A stretch of 64,000 nt of DNA from contig NW_027506971.1 of the NCBI RefSeq assembly GCF_052324685.1, forward strand, positions 358,379-422,378. The letters are read 5' to 3'. The notes under the pieces were generated by a model, which saw only the letters and a list, made by a program, of their open reading frames with translations, was not told the DNA's origin and searched no databases. Both the position numbers and the translations under genes were made by a program. This document shows, in pieces, positions 36,601 through 49,400 of the stretch (its first letter is position 1; each line of letters opens with the position of its first letter). The DNA is from Brachyhypopomus gauderio. Taxonomy: Eukaryota; Chordata; Actinopteri; Gymnotiformes; Hypopomidae.

Positions 36601-37472
36601 CACCAAAAGTTCTTTTAGATTAATTTATATGGAATATAATTGAATACAATATAGTCAAAATATACGTGGTACAAACTCTCCAGTGCACTGGTGCTAGTTG
36701 CCTAGAACTCTACCTAGCCCAAGTGGATCTCAGCAGCGTCCAAGCAAAAAGTCCTCGTGCTGGGCGATGTCCTCCCTTTCATACCTCTTCTCTAAGTTTC
36801 GATATCTGCCCCCACCTTTGCTACTCTTCCTTAGAGCCCCCCCTGCTCCTCTCTAGCCGTCCATCTCCTTATCTCAAACTGCTTGTTTTGCAGCTTACAC
36901 TGAATAGGCCCATTCTATTCTCCTCAAGGCCATTGAGGCTTTCTCACTTCTGCTCTTCCACAGTCTTTCAGGAAAACATTAGGCTAAGTTTAAACATTAA
37001 GTTATTCACCTTTAAATTTCTTTTTTCCAACACAAACTAAATTAAATTTAATTAAGTTGGCTTGACAAAGCATGTGGTACCTTTAATTACTATAGTCAAA
37101 TCAAATATATTTATATAGCGCTTTTCACAACACATGTTTTCACAAAGCGCTTTACAGGATTTACAAGTTTTAACAAACTTTTTTTTTTTGAGTTTTTGGA
37201 GTTTTTTTATAATGTATTACGGCCCAGATCAGTACTGAGGCATGTGGGCCAAATAACAGTTTGTAACATGTGGGCCACTTTTGGCTCACATGTAGGCAAC
37301 ACTGCCATATCTGTGCCAGAAGTGGGCCACATCTGTTTTGCAACTTGTGGGCCAGATGTGTGTTTTCAATATGTGGGCCACCTCTGGCTCACATGCGGTT
37401 TGCGAGGCCCGACAGTGAGCCACCAGTGCCATATCTCAGCCGGGAGTGGCCCACATCCGTCTGCTATCTGGG
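33667..37472. mobile_element. 3.8-kb TIR DNA transposon, copy 2
   Basis: Same ends, same GA flanks and same internal gene as copy 1. The difference I found is one extra T in the poly-T tract near 37180, making it 3806 bp. It occupies the identical position within the satellite unit, so it descends from the same insertion event rather than a second transposition. Confidence 0.85.
34075..36323 (-). pseudogene. DUF4806-like multi-exon gene, copy 2
   Basis: Counterpart of the gene in copy 1, shifted by 14,051. Exon 1 ends at 36323; exon 2 is 36034-35966; exon 3 runs from 35515 to a stop at 35381; exon 4 is 35093-34930; exon 5 is 34671-34555; exon 6 is 34208-34075. The same splice sites, the same frame break in exon 5 and the same terminal stop are present, so the lesion predates the duplication. 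The polyA signal is at 33957-33962. Confidence 0.6.
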
Positions 37473-40400
37473 GAGCATAACTTGTGGCAAAAGTGCAACT
37501 TTTGAAGAATGAACTGAAAACTCATATTTTGTTCTAAAACAGTGTTTGGATGTGATAACAAGCTGTTTTATCATGTTTGTAATGTTACACATGCATTTCC
37601 AAACAAGTAGTAAGTCTTGTATTAAGGCGTTCAAAACAGTGTTTGCTGGCGCTGTAAGCGCTCTAAACAGTGTTTCTGAGCATAACTTGGAGCAAAAGTG
37701 CAACTTTTGTAGAATGAACTGAAAACTCATATTTTGTTCTAAAACAGTGTTTGGATGTGATAACAAGCTGTTTTATCATGTTTGTAATGTTACACATGCA
37801 TTTCCAAACAAGTAGTAAGTCTTGTATTAAGGCGTTCAAAACAGCGTTTGCTGGCGCTGTAAGCGCTCTAAACAGTGTCTCTGAGCATAACTTGTGGCAA
37901 AAGTGCAACTTTTGAAGAATGAACTGAAAACTCATATTTTGTTCCAAAACAGTGTTTGGATGTGATAACAAGCTGTTTTATCATGTTTGTAATGTTACAC
38001 ATGCATTTCCTAACAAGTAGTAAGGCTTGCATTAAGGCGTTCAAAACAGCGTTTGCTGGCGTTGTAAGAGCTCTAAACAGTGTTTCTGAGCATAACTTGT
38101 GGCAAAAGTGCAACTTTTGAAGAATGAAAAGAAAACTCATATTTTGAATGAAAACAGTGTTTGGATGTGATAACAAGCTGTTTTATCATGTTTGTAATGT
38201 TACAAATGCATTTCCAAACAAGTAGTAAGTCTTGTATTAAGGGGTTCAAAACAGCGTTTGCTGGCGCTGTAAGCGCTCTAAACAGTTTTTCTGAGCATAA
38301 CTTGGAGCAAAAGTGCAACTTTTGAAGAATGAACTGAAAACTCATATTTTGTTCTAAAACAGTGTTTGGATGTGATAACAAGCTGTTTTATCATGTTTGT
38401 AATGTTACACATGCATTTCCTAACAAGTAGTAAGGCTTGCATTAAGGCGTTCAAAACAGCGTTTGCTGGCGCTGTAAGCGCTCTAAACAGTGTTTCTGAG
38501 CATAACTTGTGGCAAAAGTGCAACTTTTGAAGAATGAAAAGAAAACTCATATTTTGAATGAAAACAGTGTTTGGATGTGATAACAAGCTGTTTTATCATG
38601 TTTGTAATGTTACACATGCATTTCCAAACAAGTAGTAAGTCTTTTATTAAGGCGTTCAAAACAGCGTTTGCTGGCGCTGTAAGCGCTCTAAACAGTGTTT
38701 CTAAACATAACTTGTGGCAAAAGTGCAACTTTTGAAGAATGAACTGAAAACTCATATTTTGAATGAAAACAGTGTTTGGATGTGATAACAAGCTGTTTTA
38801 TCATGTTTGTAATGTTACACATGCATTTCCTAACAAGTAGTAAGGCTTGCATTAAGGCGTTCAAAACAGCGTTTGCTGGCGCTGTAAGCGCTCTAAACAG
38901 TGTTTCTGAGCATAACTTGTGGCAAAAGTGCAACTTTTGAAGAATGAAAAGAAAACTCATATTTTGAATGAAAACAGTGTTTGGATGTGATAACAAGCTG
39001 TTTTATCATGTTTGTAATGTTACACATGCATTTCCAAACAAGTAGTAAGTCTTGTATTAAGGCGTTCAAAACAGCGTTTGCTGGCGCTGTAAGCGCTCTA
39101 AACAGTGTTTCTGAGCATAACTTGGAGCAAAAGTGCAACTTTTGAAGAATGAACTGAAAACTCATATTTTGTTCTAAAACAGTGTTTGGATGTGATAACA
39201 AGCTGTTTTATCATGTTTGTAATGTTACACATGCATTTCCAAACAAGTAGTAAGTCTTGTATTAAGGCGTTCAAAACAGTGTTTGCTGGCGCTGTAAGCG
39301 CTCTAAACAGTGTTTCTGAGCATAACTTGGAGCAAAAGTGCAACTTTTGTAGAATGAACTGAAAACTCATATTTTGTTCTAAAACAGTGTTTGGATGTGA
39401 TAACAAGCTGTTTTATCATGTTTGTAATGTTACACATGCATTTCCAAACAAGTAGTAAGTCTTGTATTAAGGCGTTCAAAACAGTGTTTGCTGGCGCTGT
39501 AAGCGCTCTAAACAGTGTTTCTGAGCATAACTTGGAGCAAAAGTGCAACTTTTGTAGAATGAACTGAAAACTCATATTTTGTTCTAAAACAGTGTTTGGA
39601 TGTGATAACAAGCTGTTTTATCATGTTTGTAATGTTACACATGCATTTCCAAACAAGTAGTAAGTCTTGTATTAAGGCGTTCAAAACAGCGTTTGCTGGC
39701 ACTGTAAGCGCTCTAAACAGTGTTTCTGAGCATAACTTGGAGCAAAAGTGCAACTTTTGAAGAATGAACTGAAAACTCATATTTTGTTCCAAAACAGTGT
39801 TTGGATGTGATAACAAGCTGTTTTATCATGTTTGTAATGTTACACATGCATTTCCTAACAAGTAGTAAGGCTTGCATTAAGGCGTTCAAAACAGCGTTTG
39901 CTGGCGTTGTAAGAGCTCTAAACAGTGTTTCTGAGCATAACTTGTGGCAAAAGTGCAACTTTTGAAGAATGAAAAGAAAACTCATATTTTGAATGAAAAC
40001 AGTGTTTGGATGTGATAACAAGCTGTTTTATCATGTTTGTAATGTTACACATGCATTTCCAAACAAGTAGTAAGTCTTTTATTAAGGCGTTCAAAACAGC
40101 GTTTGCTGGCGCTGTAAGAGCTCTAAACAGTGTTTCTGAGCATAACTTGTGGCAAAAGTGCAACTTTTGAAGAATGAAAAGAAAACTCATATTTTGAATG
40201 AAAACAGTGTTTGGATGTGATAACAAGCTGTTTTATCATGTTTGTAATGTTACACATGCATTTCCAAACAAGTAGTAAGTCTTGTATTAAGGCGTTCAAA
40301 ACAGCGTTTGCTGGCGCTGTAAGCGCTCTAAACAGTGTCTCTGAGCATAACTTGTGGCAAAAGTGCAACTTTTGAAGAATGAACTGAAAACTCATATTTT

Positions 40401-43400
40401 GTTCCAAAACAGTGTTTGGATGTGATAACAAGCTGTTTTATCATGTTTGTAATGTTACACATGCATTTCCTAACAAGTAGTAAGGCTTGCATTAAGGCAT
40501 TCAAAACAGCGTTTGCTGGCGTTGTAAGAGCTCTAAACAGTGTTTCTGAGCATAACTTGTGGCAAAAGTGCAACTTTTGAAGAATGAAAAGAAAACTCAT
40601 ATTTTGAATGAAAACAGTGTTTGGATGTGATAACAAGCTGTTTTATCATGTTTGTAATGTTACACATGCATTTCCAAACAAGTAGTAAGTCTTTTATTAA
40701 GGCGTTCAAAACAGCGTTTGCTGGCGCTGTAAGCGCTCTAAACAGTGTTTCTGAGCATAACTTGTGGCAAAAGTGCAACTTTTGAAGAATGAACTGAAAA
40801 CTCATATTTTGAATGAAAACAGTGTTTGGATGTGATAACAAGCTGTTTTATCATGTTTGTAATGTTACACATGCATTTCCAAACAAGTAGTAAGTCTTGT
40901 ATTAAGGCGTTCAAAACAGTGTTTGCTGGCGTTGTAAGAGCTCTAAACAGTGTTTCTGAGCATAACTTGTGGCAAAAGTGCAACTTTTGAAGAATGAAAA
41001 GAAAACTCATATTTTGAATGAAAACAGTGTTTGGATGTGATAACAAGCTGTTTTATCATGTTTGTAATGTTACACATGCATTTCCAAACAAGTAGTAAGT
41101 CTTGTATTAAGGCGTTCAAAACAGCGTTTGCTGGCGCTGTAAGCGCTCTAAACAGTGTTTCTGAGCATAACTTGTGGCAAAAGTGCAACTTTTGAAGAAT
41201 GAAAAGAAAACTCATATTTTGAATGAAAACAGTGTTTGGATGTGATAAGCTGTTTTATCATGTTTGTAATGTTACACATGCATTTCCAAACAAGTAGTAA
41301 GTCTTGTATTAAGGCGTTCAAAACAGCGTTTGCTGGCGCTGTAAGCGCTCTAAACAGTGTTTCTGAGCATAACTTGGAGCAAAAGTGCAACTTTTGAAGA
41401 ATGAACTGAAAACTCATATTTTGTTCTAAAACAGTGTTTGGATGTGATACCAAGCTGTTTTATCATGTTTGTAATGTTACACATGCATTTCCTAACAAGT
41501 AGTAAGGCTTGCATTAAGGCGTTCAAAACAGCGTTTGCTGGCGCTGTAAGCGCTCTAAACAGTGTTTCTGAGCATAACTTGTGGCAAAAGTGCAACTTTT
41601 GAAGAATGAAAAGAAAACTCATATTTTGAATGAAAACAGTGTTTGGATGTGATAAGCTGTTTTATCATGTTTGTAATGTTACACATGCATTTCCAAACAA
41701 GTAGTAAGTCTTGTATTAAGGCGTTCAAAACAGCGTTTGCTGGCGCTGTAAGCGCTCTAAACAGTGTTTCTGAGCATAACTTGGAGCAAAAGTGCAACTT
41801 TTGAAGAATGAACTGAAAACTCATATTTTGTTCTAAAACAGTGTTTGGATGTGATAACAAGCTGTTTTATCATGTTTGTAATGTTACACATGCATTTCCA
41901 AACAAGTAGTAAGTCTTGTATTAAGGCGTTCAAAACAGTGTTTGCTGGCGCTGTAAGCGCTCTAAACAGTGTTTCTGAGCATAACTTGGAGCAAAAGTGC
42001 AACTTTTGTAGAATGAACTGAAAACTCATATTTTGTTCTAAAACAGTGTTTGGATGTGATAACAAGCTGTTTTATCATGTTTGTAATGTTACACATGCAT
42101 TTCCAAACAAGTAGTAAGTCTTGTATTAAGGCGTTCAAAACAGCGTTTGCTGGCACTGTAAGCGCTCTAAACAGTGTTTCTGAGCATAACTTGGAGCAAA
42201 AGTGCAACTTTTGAAGAATGAACTGAAAACTCATATTTTGTTCCAAAACAGTGTTTGGATGTGATAACAAGCTGTTTTATCATGTTTGTAATGTTACACA
42301 TGCATTTCCTAACAAGTAGTAAGGCTTGCATTAAGGCGTTCAAAACAGCGTTTGCTGGCGTTGTAAGAGCTCTAAACAGTGTTTCTGAGCATAACTTGTG
42401 GCAAAAGTGCAACTTTTGAAGAATGAAAAGAAAACTCATATTTTGAATGAAAACAGTGTTTGGATGTGATAACAAGCTGTTTTATCATGTTTGTAATGTT
42501 ACACATGCATTTCCAAACAAGTAGTAAGTCTTGTATTAAGGCGTTCAAAACAGCGTTTGCTGGCGCTGTAAGAGCTCTAAACAGTGTTTCTGAGCATAAC
42601 TTGTGGCAAAAGTGCAACTTTTGAAGAATGAAAAGAAAACTCATATTTTGAATGAAAACAGTGTTTGGATGTGATAACAAGCTGTTTTATCATGTTTGTA
42701 ATGTTACACATGCATTTCCAAACAAGTAGTAAGTCTTGTATTAAGGCGTTCAAAACAGCGTTTGCTGGCGCTGTAAGCGCTCTAAACAGTGTCTCTGAGC
42801 ATAACTTGTGGCAAAAGTGCAACTTTTGAAGAATGAACTGAAAACTCATATTTTGTTCCAAAACAGTGTTTGGATGTGATAACAAGCTGTTTTATCATGT
42901 TTGTAATGTTACACATGCATTTCCTAACAAGTAGTAAGGCTTGCATTAAGGCATTCAAAACAGCGTTTGCTGGCGCTGTAAGCGCTCTAAACAGTGTTTC
43001 TGAGCATAACTTGTGGCAAAAGTGCAACTTTTGAAGAATGAAAAGAAAACTCATATTTTGAATGAAAACAGTGTTTGGATGTGATAACAAGCTGTTTTAT
43101 CATGTTTGTAATGTTACACATGCATTTCCAAACAAGTAGTAAGTCTTGTATTAAGGCGTTCAAAACAGCGTTTGCTGGCGCTGTAAGAGCTCTAAACAGT
43201 GTTTCTGAGCATAACTTGGGGCAAAAGTGCAACTTTTGAAGAATGAACTGAAAACTCATATTTTGTTTCAAAACAGTGTTTGGATGTGATAACAAGCTGT
43301 TTTATCATGTTTGTAATGTTACACATGCATTTCCAAACAAGTAGTAAGTCTTGCATTAAGGCGTTCAAAACAGCGTTTGCTGGCGTTGTAAGTGCTCTAA

Positions 43401-46400
43401 ACAGTGTTTCTGAGCATAACTTGTGGCAAAAGTGCAACTTTTGAAGAATGAACTGAAAACTCATATTTTGTTTCAAAACTGTGTTTGGATGTGATAACAA
43501 GCTGTTTTATCATGTTTGTGATGTTACACATGCATTTCCAAACAAGTAGTAAGTCTTGCATTAAGGCGTTCAAAACAGCGTTTGCTGGCGTTGTAAGAGC
43601 TCTAAACAGTGTTTCTGAGCATAACTTGTGGCAAAAGTGCAACTTTTGAAGAATGAAAAGAAAACTCATATTTTGAATGAAAACAGTGTTTGGATGTGAT
43701 AACAAGCTGTTTTATCATGTTTGTAATGTTACACATGCATTTCCAAACAAGTAGTAAGTCTTGTATTAAGGCGTTCAAAACAGCGTTTGCTGGCGCTGTA
43801 AGCGCTCTAAACAGTGTTTCTGAGCATAACTTGTGGCAAAAGTGCAACTTTTGAAGAATGAAAAGAAAACTCATATTTTGAATGAAAACAGTGTTTGGAT
43901 GTGATAAGCTGTTTTATCATGTTTGTAATGTTACACATGCATTTCCAAACAAGTAGTAAGTCTTGTATTAAGGCGTTCAAAACAGCGTTTGCTGGCGCTG
44001 TAAGCGCTCTAAACAGTGTTTCTGAGCATAACTTGGAGCAAAAGTGCAACTTTTGAAGAATGAACTGAAAACTCATATTTTGTTCTAAAACAGTGTTTGG
44101 ATGTGATAACAAGCTGTTTTATCATGTTTGTAATGTTACACATGCATTTCCTAACAAGTAGTAAGGCTTGCATTAAGGCGTTCAAAACAGCGTTTGCTGG
44201 CGCTGTAAGCGCTCTAAACAGTGTTTCTGAGCATAACTTGTGGCAAAAGTGCAACTTTTGAAGAATGAAAAGAAAACTCATATTTTGAATGAAAACAGTG
44301 TTTGGATGTGATAAGCTGTTTTATCATGTTTGTAATGTTACACATGCATTTCCAAACAAGTAGTAAGTCTTGTATTAAGGCGTTCAAAACAGCGTTTGCT
44401 GGCGCTGTAAGCGCTCTAAACAGTGTTTCTGAGCATAACTTGGAGCAAAAGTGCAACTTTTGAAGAATGAACTGAAAACTCATATTTTGTTCTAAAACAG
44501 TGTTTGGATGTGATAACAAGCTGTTTTATCATGTTTGTAATGTTACACATGCATTTCCAAACAAGTAGTAAGTCTTGTATTAAGGCGTTCAAAACAGTGT
44601 TTGCTGGCGCTGTAAGCGCTCTAAACAGTGTTTCTGAGCATAACTTGGAGCAAAAGTGCAACTTTTGTAGAATGAACTGAAAACTCATATTTTGTTCTAA
44701 AACAGTGTTTGGATGTGATAACAAGCTGTTTTATCATGTTTGTAATGTTACACATGCATTTCCAAACAAGTAGTAAGTCTTGTATTAAGGCGTTCAAAAC
44801 AGCGTTTGCTGGCACTGTAAGCGCTCTAAACAGTGTTTCTGAGCATAACTTGGAGCAAAAGTGCAACTTTTGAAGAATGAACTGAAAACTCATATTTTGT
44901 TCCAAAACAGTGTTTGGATGTGATAACAAGCTGTTTTATCATGTTTGTAATGTTACACATGCATTTCCTAACAAGTAGTAAGGCTTGCATTAAGGCGTTC
45001 AAAACAGCGTTTGCTGGCGTTGTAAGAGCTCTAAACAGTGTTTCTGAGCATAACTTGTGGCAAAAGTGCAACTTTTGAAGAATGAAAAGAAAACTCATAT
45101 TTTGAATGAAAACAGTGTTTGGATGTGATAACAAGCTGTTTTATCATGTTTGTAATGTTACACATGCATTTCCAAACAAGTAGTAAGTCTTGTATTAAGG
45201 CGTTCAAAACAGCGTTTGCTGGCGCTGTAAGAGCTCTAAACAGTGTTTCTGAGCATAACTTGTGGCAAAAGTGCAACTTTTGAAGAATGAAAAGAAAACT
45301 CATATTTTGAATGAAAACAGTGTTTGGATGTGATAACAAGCTGTTTTATCATGTTTGTAATGTTACACATGCATTTCCAAACAAGTAGTAAGTCTTGTAT
45401 TAAGGCGTTCAAAACAGCGTTTGCTGGCGCTGTAAGCGCTCTAAACAGTGTCTCTGAGCATAACTTGTGGCAAAAGTGCAACTTTTGAAGAATGAACTGA
45501 AAACTCATATTTTGTTCCAAAACAGTGTTTGGATGTGATAACAAGCTGTTTTATCATGTTTGTAATGTTACACATGCATTTCCTAACAAGTAGTAAGGCT
45601 TGCATTAAGGCATTCAAAACAGCGTTTGCTGGCGCTGTAAGCGCTCTAAACAGTGTTTCTGAGCATAACTTGTGGCAAAAGTGCAACTTTTGAAGAATGA
45701 AAAGAAAACTCATATTTTGAATGAAAACAGTGTTTGGATGTGATAACAAGCTGTTTTATCATGTTTGTAATGTTACACATGCATTTCCAAACAAGTAGTA
45801 AGTCTTGTATTAAGGCGTTCAAAACAGCGTTTGCTGGCGCTGTAAGAGCTCTAAACAGTGTTTCTGAGCATAACTTGGGGCAAAAGTGCAACTTTTGAAG
45901 AATGAACTGAAAACTCATATTTTGTTTCAAAACAGTGTTTGGATGTGATAACAAGCTGTTTTATCATGTTTGTAATGTTACACATGCATTTCCAAACAAG
46001 TAGTAAGTCTTGCATTAAGGCGTTCAAAACAGCGTTTGCTGGCGTTGTAAGTGCTCTAAACAGTGTTTCTGACCATAACTTGTGGCAAAAGTGCAACTTT
46101 TGAAGAATGAACTGAAAACTCATATTTTGTTTCAAAACTGTGTTTGGATGTGATAACAAGCTGTTTTATCATGTTTGTGATGTTACACATGCATTTCCAA
46201 ACAAGTAGTAAGTCTTGCATTAAGGCGTTCAAAACAGCGTTTGCTGGCGTTGTAAGTGCTCTAAACAGTGTTTCTGAGCATAACTTGTGGCAAAAGTGCA
46301 ACTTTTGAAGAATGAACTGAAAACTCATATTTTGTTTCAAAACTGTGTTTGGATGTGATAACAAGCTGTTTTATCATGTTTGTGATGTTACACATGCATT

Positions 46401-49400
46401 TCCAAACAAGTAGTAAGTCTTGCATTAAGGCGTTCAAAACGGCGTTTGCTGGCGCTGTAAGCGCTCTAAACAGTGGTTCTGAGCATAACTTGTGGCAAAA
46501 GTGCAACTTTTGAAGAATGAACTGAAAACTCATATTTTGTTTCAAAACTGTGTTTGGATGTGATAACAAGCTGTTTTATCATGTTTGTGATGTTACACAT
46601 GCATTTCCAAACAAGTAGTAAGTCTTGCATTAAGGCGTTCAAAACAGCGTTTGCTGGCGTTGTAAGTGCTCTAAACAGTGTTTCTGAGCATAACTTGTGG
46701 CAAAAGTGCAACTTTTGAAGAATGAACTGAAAACTCATATTTTGTTTCAAAACAGTGTTTGGATGTGATAACAAGCTGTTTTATCATGTTTGTAATGTTA
46801 CACATGCATTTCCAAACAAGTAGTAAGTCTTGCATTAAGGCGTTCAAAACAGCGTTTGCTGGCGCTGTAAGCGCTCTAAACAGTGTTTCTGAGCATAACT
46901 TGGGGCAAAAGTGCAACTTTTGAAGAATGAACTGAAAACTCATATTTTGTTTCAAAACAGTGTTTGGATGTGATAACAAGCTGTTTTATCATGTTTGTAA
47001 TGTTACACATGCATTTCCAAACAAGTAGTAAGTCTTGCATTAAGGCGTTCAAAACAGCGTTTGCTGGCGTTGTAAGTGCTCTAAACAGTGTTTCTGAGCA
47101 TAACTTGTGGCAAAAGTGCAACTTTTGAAGAATGAACTGAAAACTCATATTTTGTTTCAAAACTGTGTTTGGATGTGATAACAAGCTGTTTTATCATGTT
47201 TGTGATGTTACACATGCATTTCCAAACAAGTAGTAAGTCTTGCATTAAGGCGTTCAAAACAGCGTTTGCTGGCGTTGTAAGAGCTCTAAACAGTGTTTCT
47301 GAGCATAACTTGTGGCAAAAGTGCAACTTTTGAAGAATGAAAAGAAAACTCATATTTTGAATGAAAACAGTGTTTGGATGTGATAACAAGCTGTTTTATC
47401 ATGTTTGTAATGTTACACATGCATTTCCAAACAAGTAGTAAGTCTTTTATTAAGGCGTTCAAAACAGCGTTTGCTGGCGCTGTAAGCGCTCTAAACAGTG
47501 TTTCTGAGCATAACTTGTGGCAAAAGTGCAACTTTTGAAGAATGAACTGAAAACTCATATTTTGAATGAAAACAGTGTTTGGATGTGATAACAAGCTGTT
47601 TTATCATGTTTGTAATGTTACACATGCATTTCCAAACAAGTAGTAAGTCTTGTATTAAGGCGTTCAAAACAGTGTTTGCTGGCGTTGTAAGAGCTCTAAA
47701 CAGTGTTTCTGAGCATAACTTGTGGCAAAAGTGCAACTTTTGAAGAATGAAAAGAAAACTCATATTTTGAATGAAAACAGTGTTTGGATGTGATAACAAG
47801 CTGTTTTATCATGTTTGTAATGTTACACATGCATTTCCAAACAAGTAGTAAGTCTTGTATTAAGGCGTTCAAAACAGCGTTTGCTGGCGCTGTAAGCGCT
47901 CTAAACAGTGTTTCTGAGCATAACTTGTGGCAAAAGTGCAACTTTTGAAGAATGAAAAGAAAACTCATATTTTGAATGAAAACAGTGTTTGGATGTGATA
48001 AGCTGTTTTATCATGTTTGTAATGTTACACATGCATTTCCAAACAAGTAGTAAGTCTTGTATTAAGGCGTTCAAAACAGCGTTTGCTGGCGCTGTAAGCG
48101 CTCTAAACAGTGTTTCTGAGCATAACTTGGAGCAAAAGTGCAACTTTTGAAGAATGAACTGAAAACTCATATTTTGTTCTAAAACAGTGTTTGGATGTGA
48201 TAACAAGCTGTTTTATCATGTTTGTAATGTTACACATGCATTTCCTAACAAGTAGTAAGGCTTGCATTAAGGCGTTCAAAACAGCGTTTGCTGGCGCTGT
48301 AAGCGCTCTAAACAGTGTTTCTGAGCATAACTTGTGGCAAAAGTGCAACTTTTGAAGAATGAAAAGAAAACTCATATTTTGAATGAAAACAGTGTTTGGA
48401 TGTGATAAGCTGTTTTATCATGTTTGTAATGTTACACATGCATTTCCAAACAAGTAGTAAGTCTTGTATTAAGGCGTTCAAAACAGCGTTTGCTGGCGCT
48501 GTAAGCGCTCTAAACAGTGTTTCTGAGCATAACTTGGAGCAAAAGTGCAACTTTTGAAGAATGAACTGAAAACTCATATTTTGTTCTAAAACAGTGTTTG
48601 GATGTGATAACAAGCTGTTTTATCATGTTTGTAATGTTACACATGCATTTCCAAACAAGTAGTAAGTCTTGTATTAAGGCGTTCAAAACAGTGTTTGCTG
48701 GCGCTGTAAGCGCTCTAAACAGTGTTTCTGAGCATAACTTGGAGCAAAAGTGCAACTTTTGTAGAATGAACTGAAAACTCATATTTTGTTCTAAAACAGT
48801 GTTTGGATGTGATAACAAGCTGTTTTATCATGTTTGTAATGTTACACATGCATTTCCAAACAAGTAGTAAGTCTTGTATTAAGGCGTTCAAAACAGCGTT
48901 TGCTGGCACTGTAAGCGCTCTAAACAGTGTTTCTGAGCATAACTTGGAGCAAAAGTGCAACTTTTGAAGAATGAACTGAAAACTCATATTTTGTTCCAAA
49001 ACAGTGTTTGGATGTGATAACAAGCTGTTTTATCATGTTTGTAATGTTACACATGCATTTCCTAACAAGTAGTAAGGCTTGCATTAAGGCGTTCAAAACA
49101 GCGTTTGCTGGCGTTGTAAGAGCTCTAAACAGTGTTTCTGAGCATAACTTGTGGCAAAAGTGCAACTTTTGAAGAATGAAAAGAAAACTCATATTTTGAA
49201 TGAAAACAGTGTTTGGATGTGATAACAAGCTGTTTTATCATGTTTGTAATGTTACACATGCATTTCCAAACAAGTAGTAAGTCTTGTATTAAGGCGTTCA
49301 AAACAGCGTTTGCTGGCGCTGTAAGAGCTCTAAACAGTGTTTCTGAGCATAACTTGTGGCAAAAGTGCAACTTTTGAAGAATGAAAAGAAAACTCATATT

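Larger units (their letters stand above)
15500..43500. repeat. Tandem segmental duplication, offset about 14,051 bp
   Basis: About 15.5-29.5 kb recurs at about 29.5-43.5 kb. Shared rare markers confirm the offset: 'acatgtatttcc' with its T at 16250 and 30301, and both insertion starts at 19616 and 33667. Right of the insertion, 'tacaaatgcatttcc' with 'ggggttcaaaac' occurs near 24152 and 38204. A few base differences exist, for example ggcgttc near 17310 against ggcattc near 31361. Breakpoints are approximate because they lie inside satellite. Confidence 0.85.
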
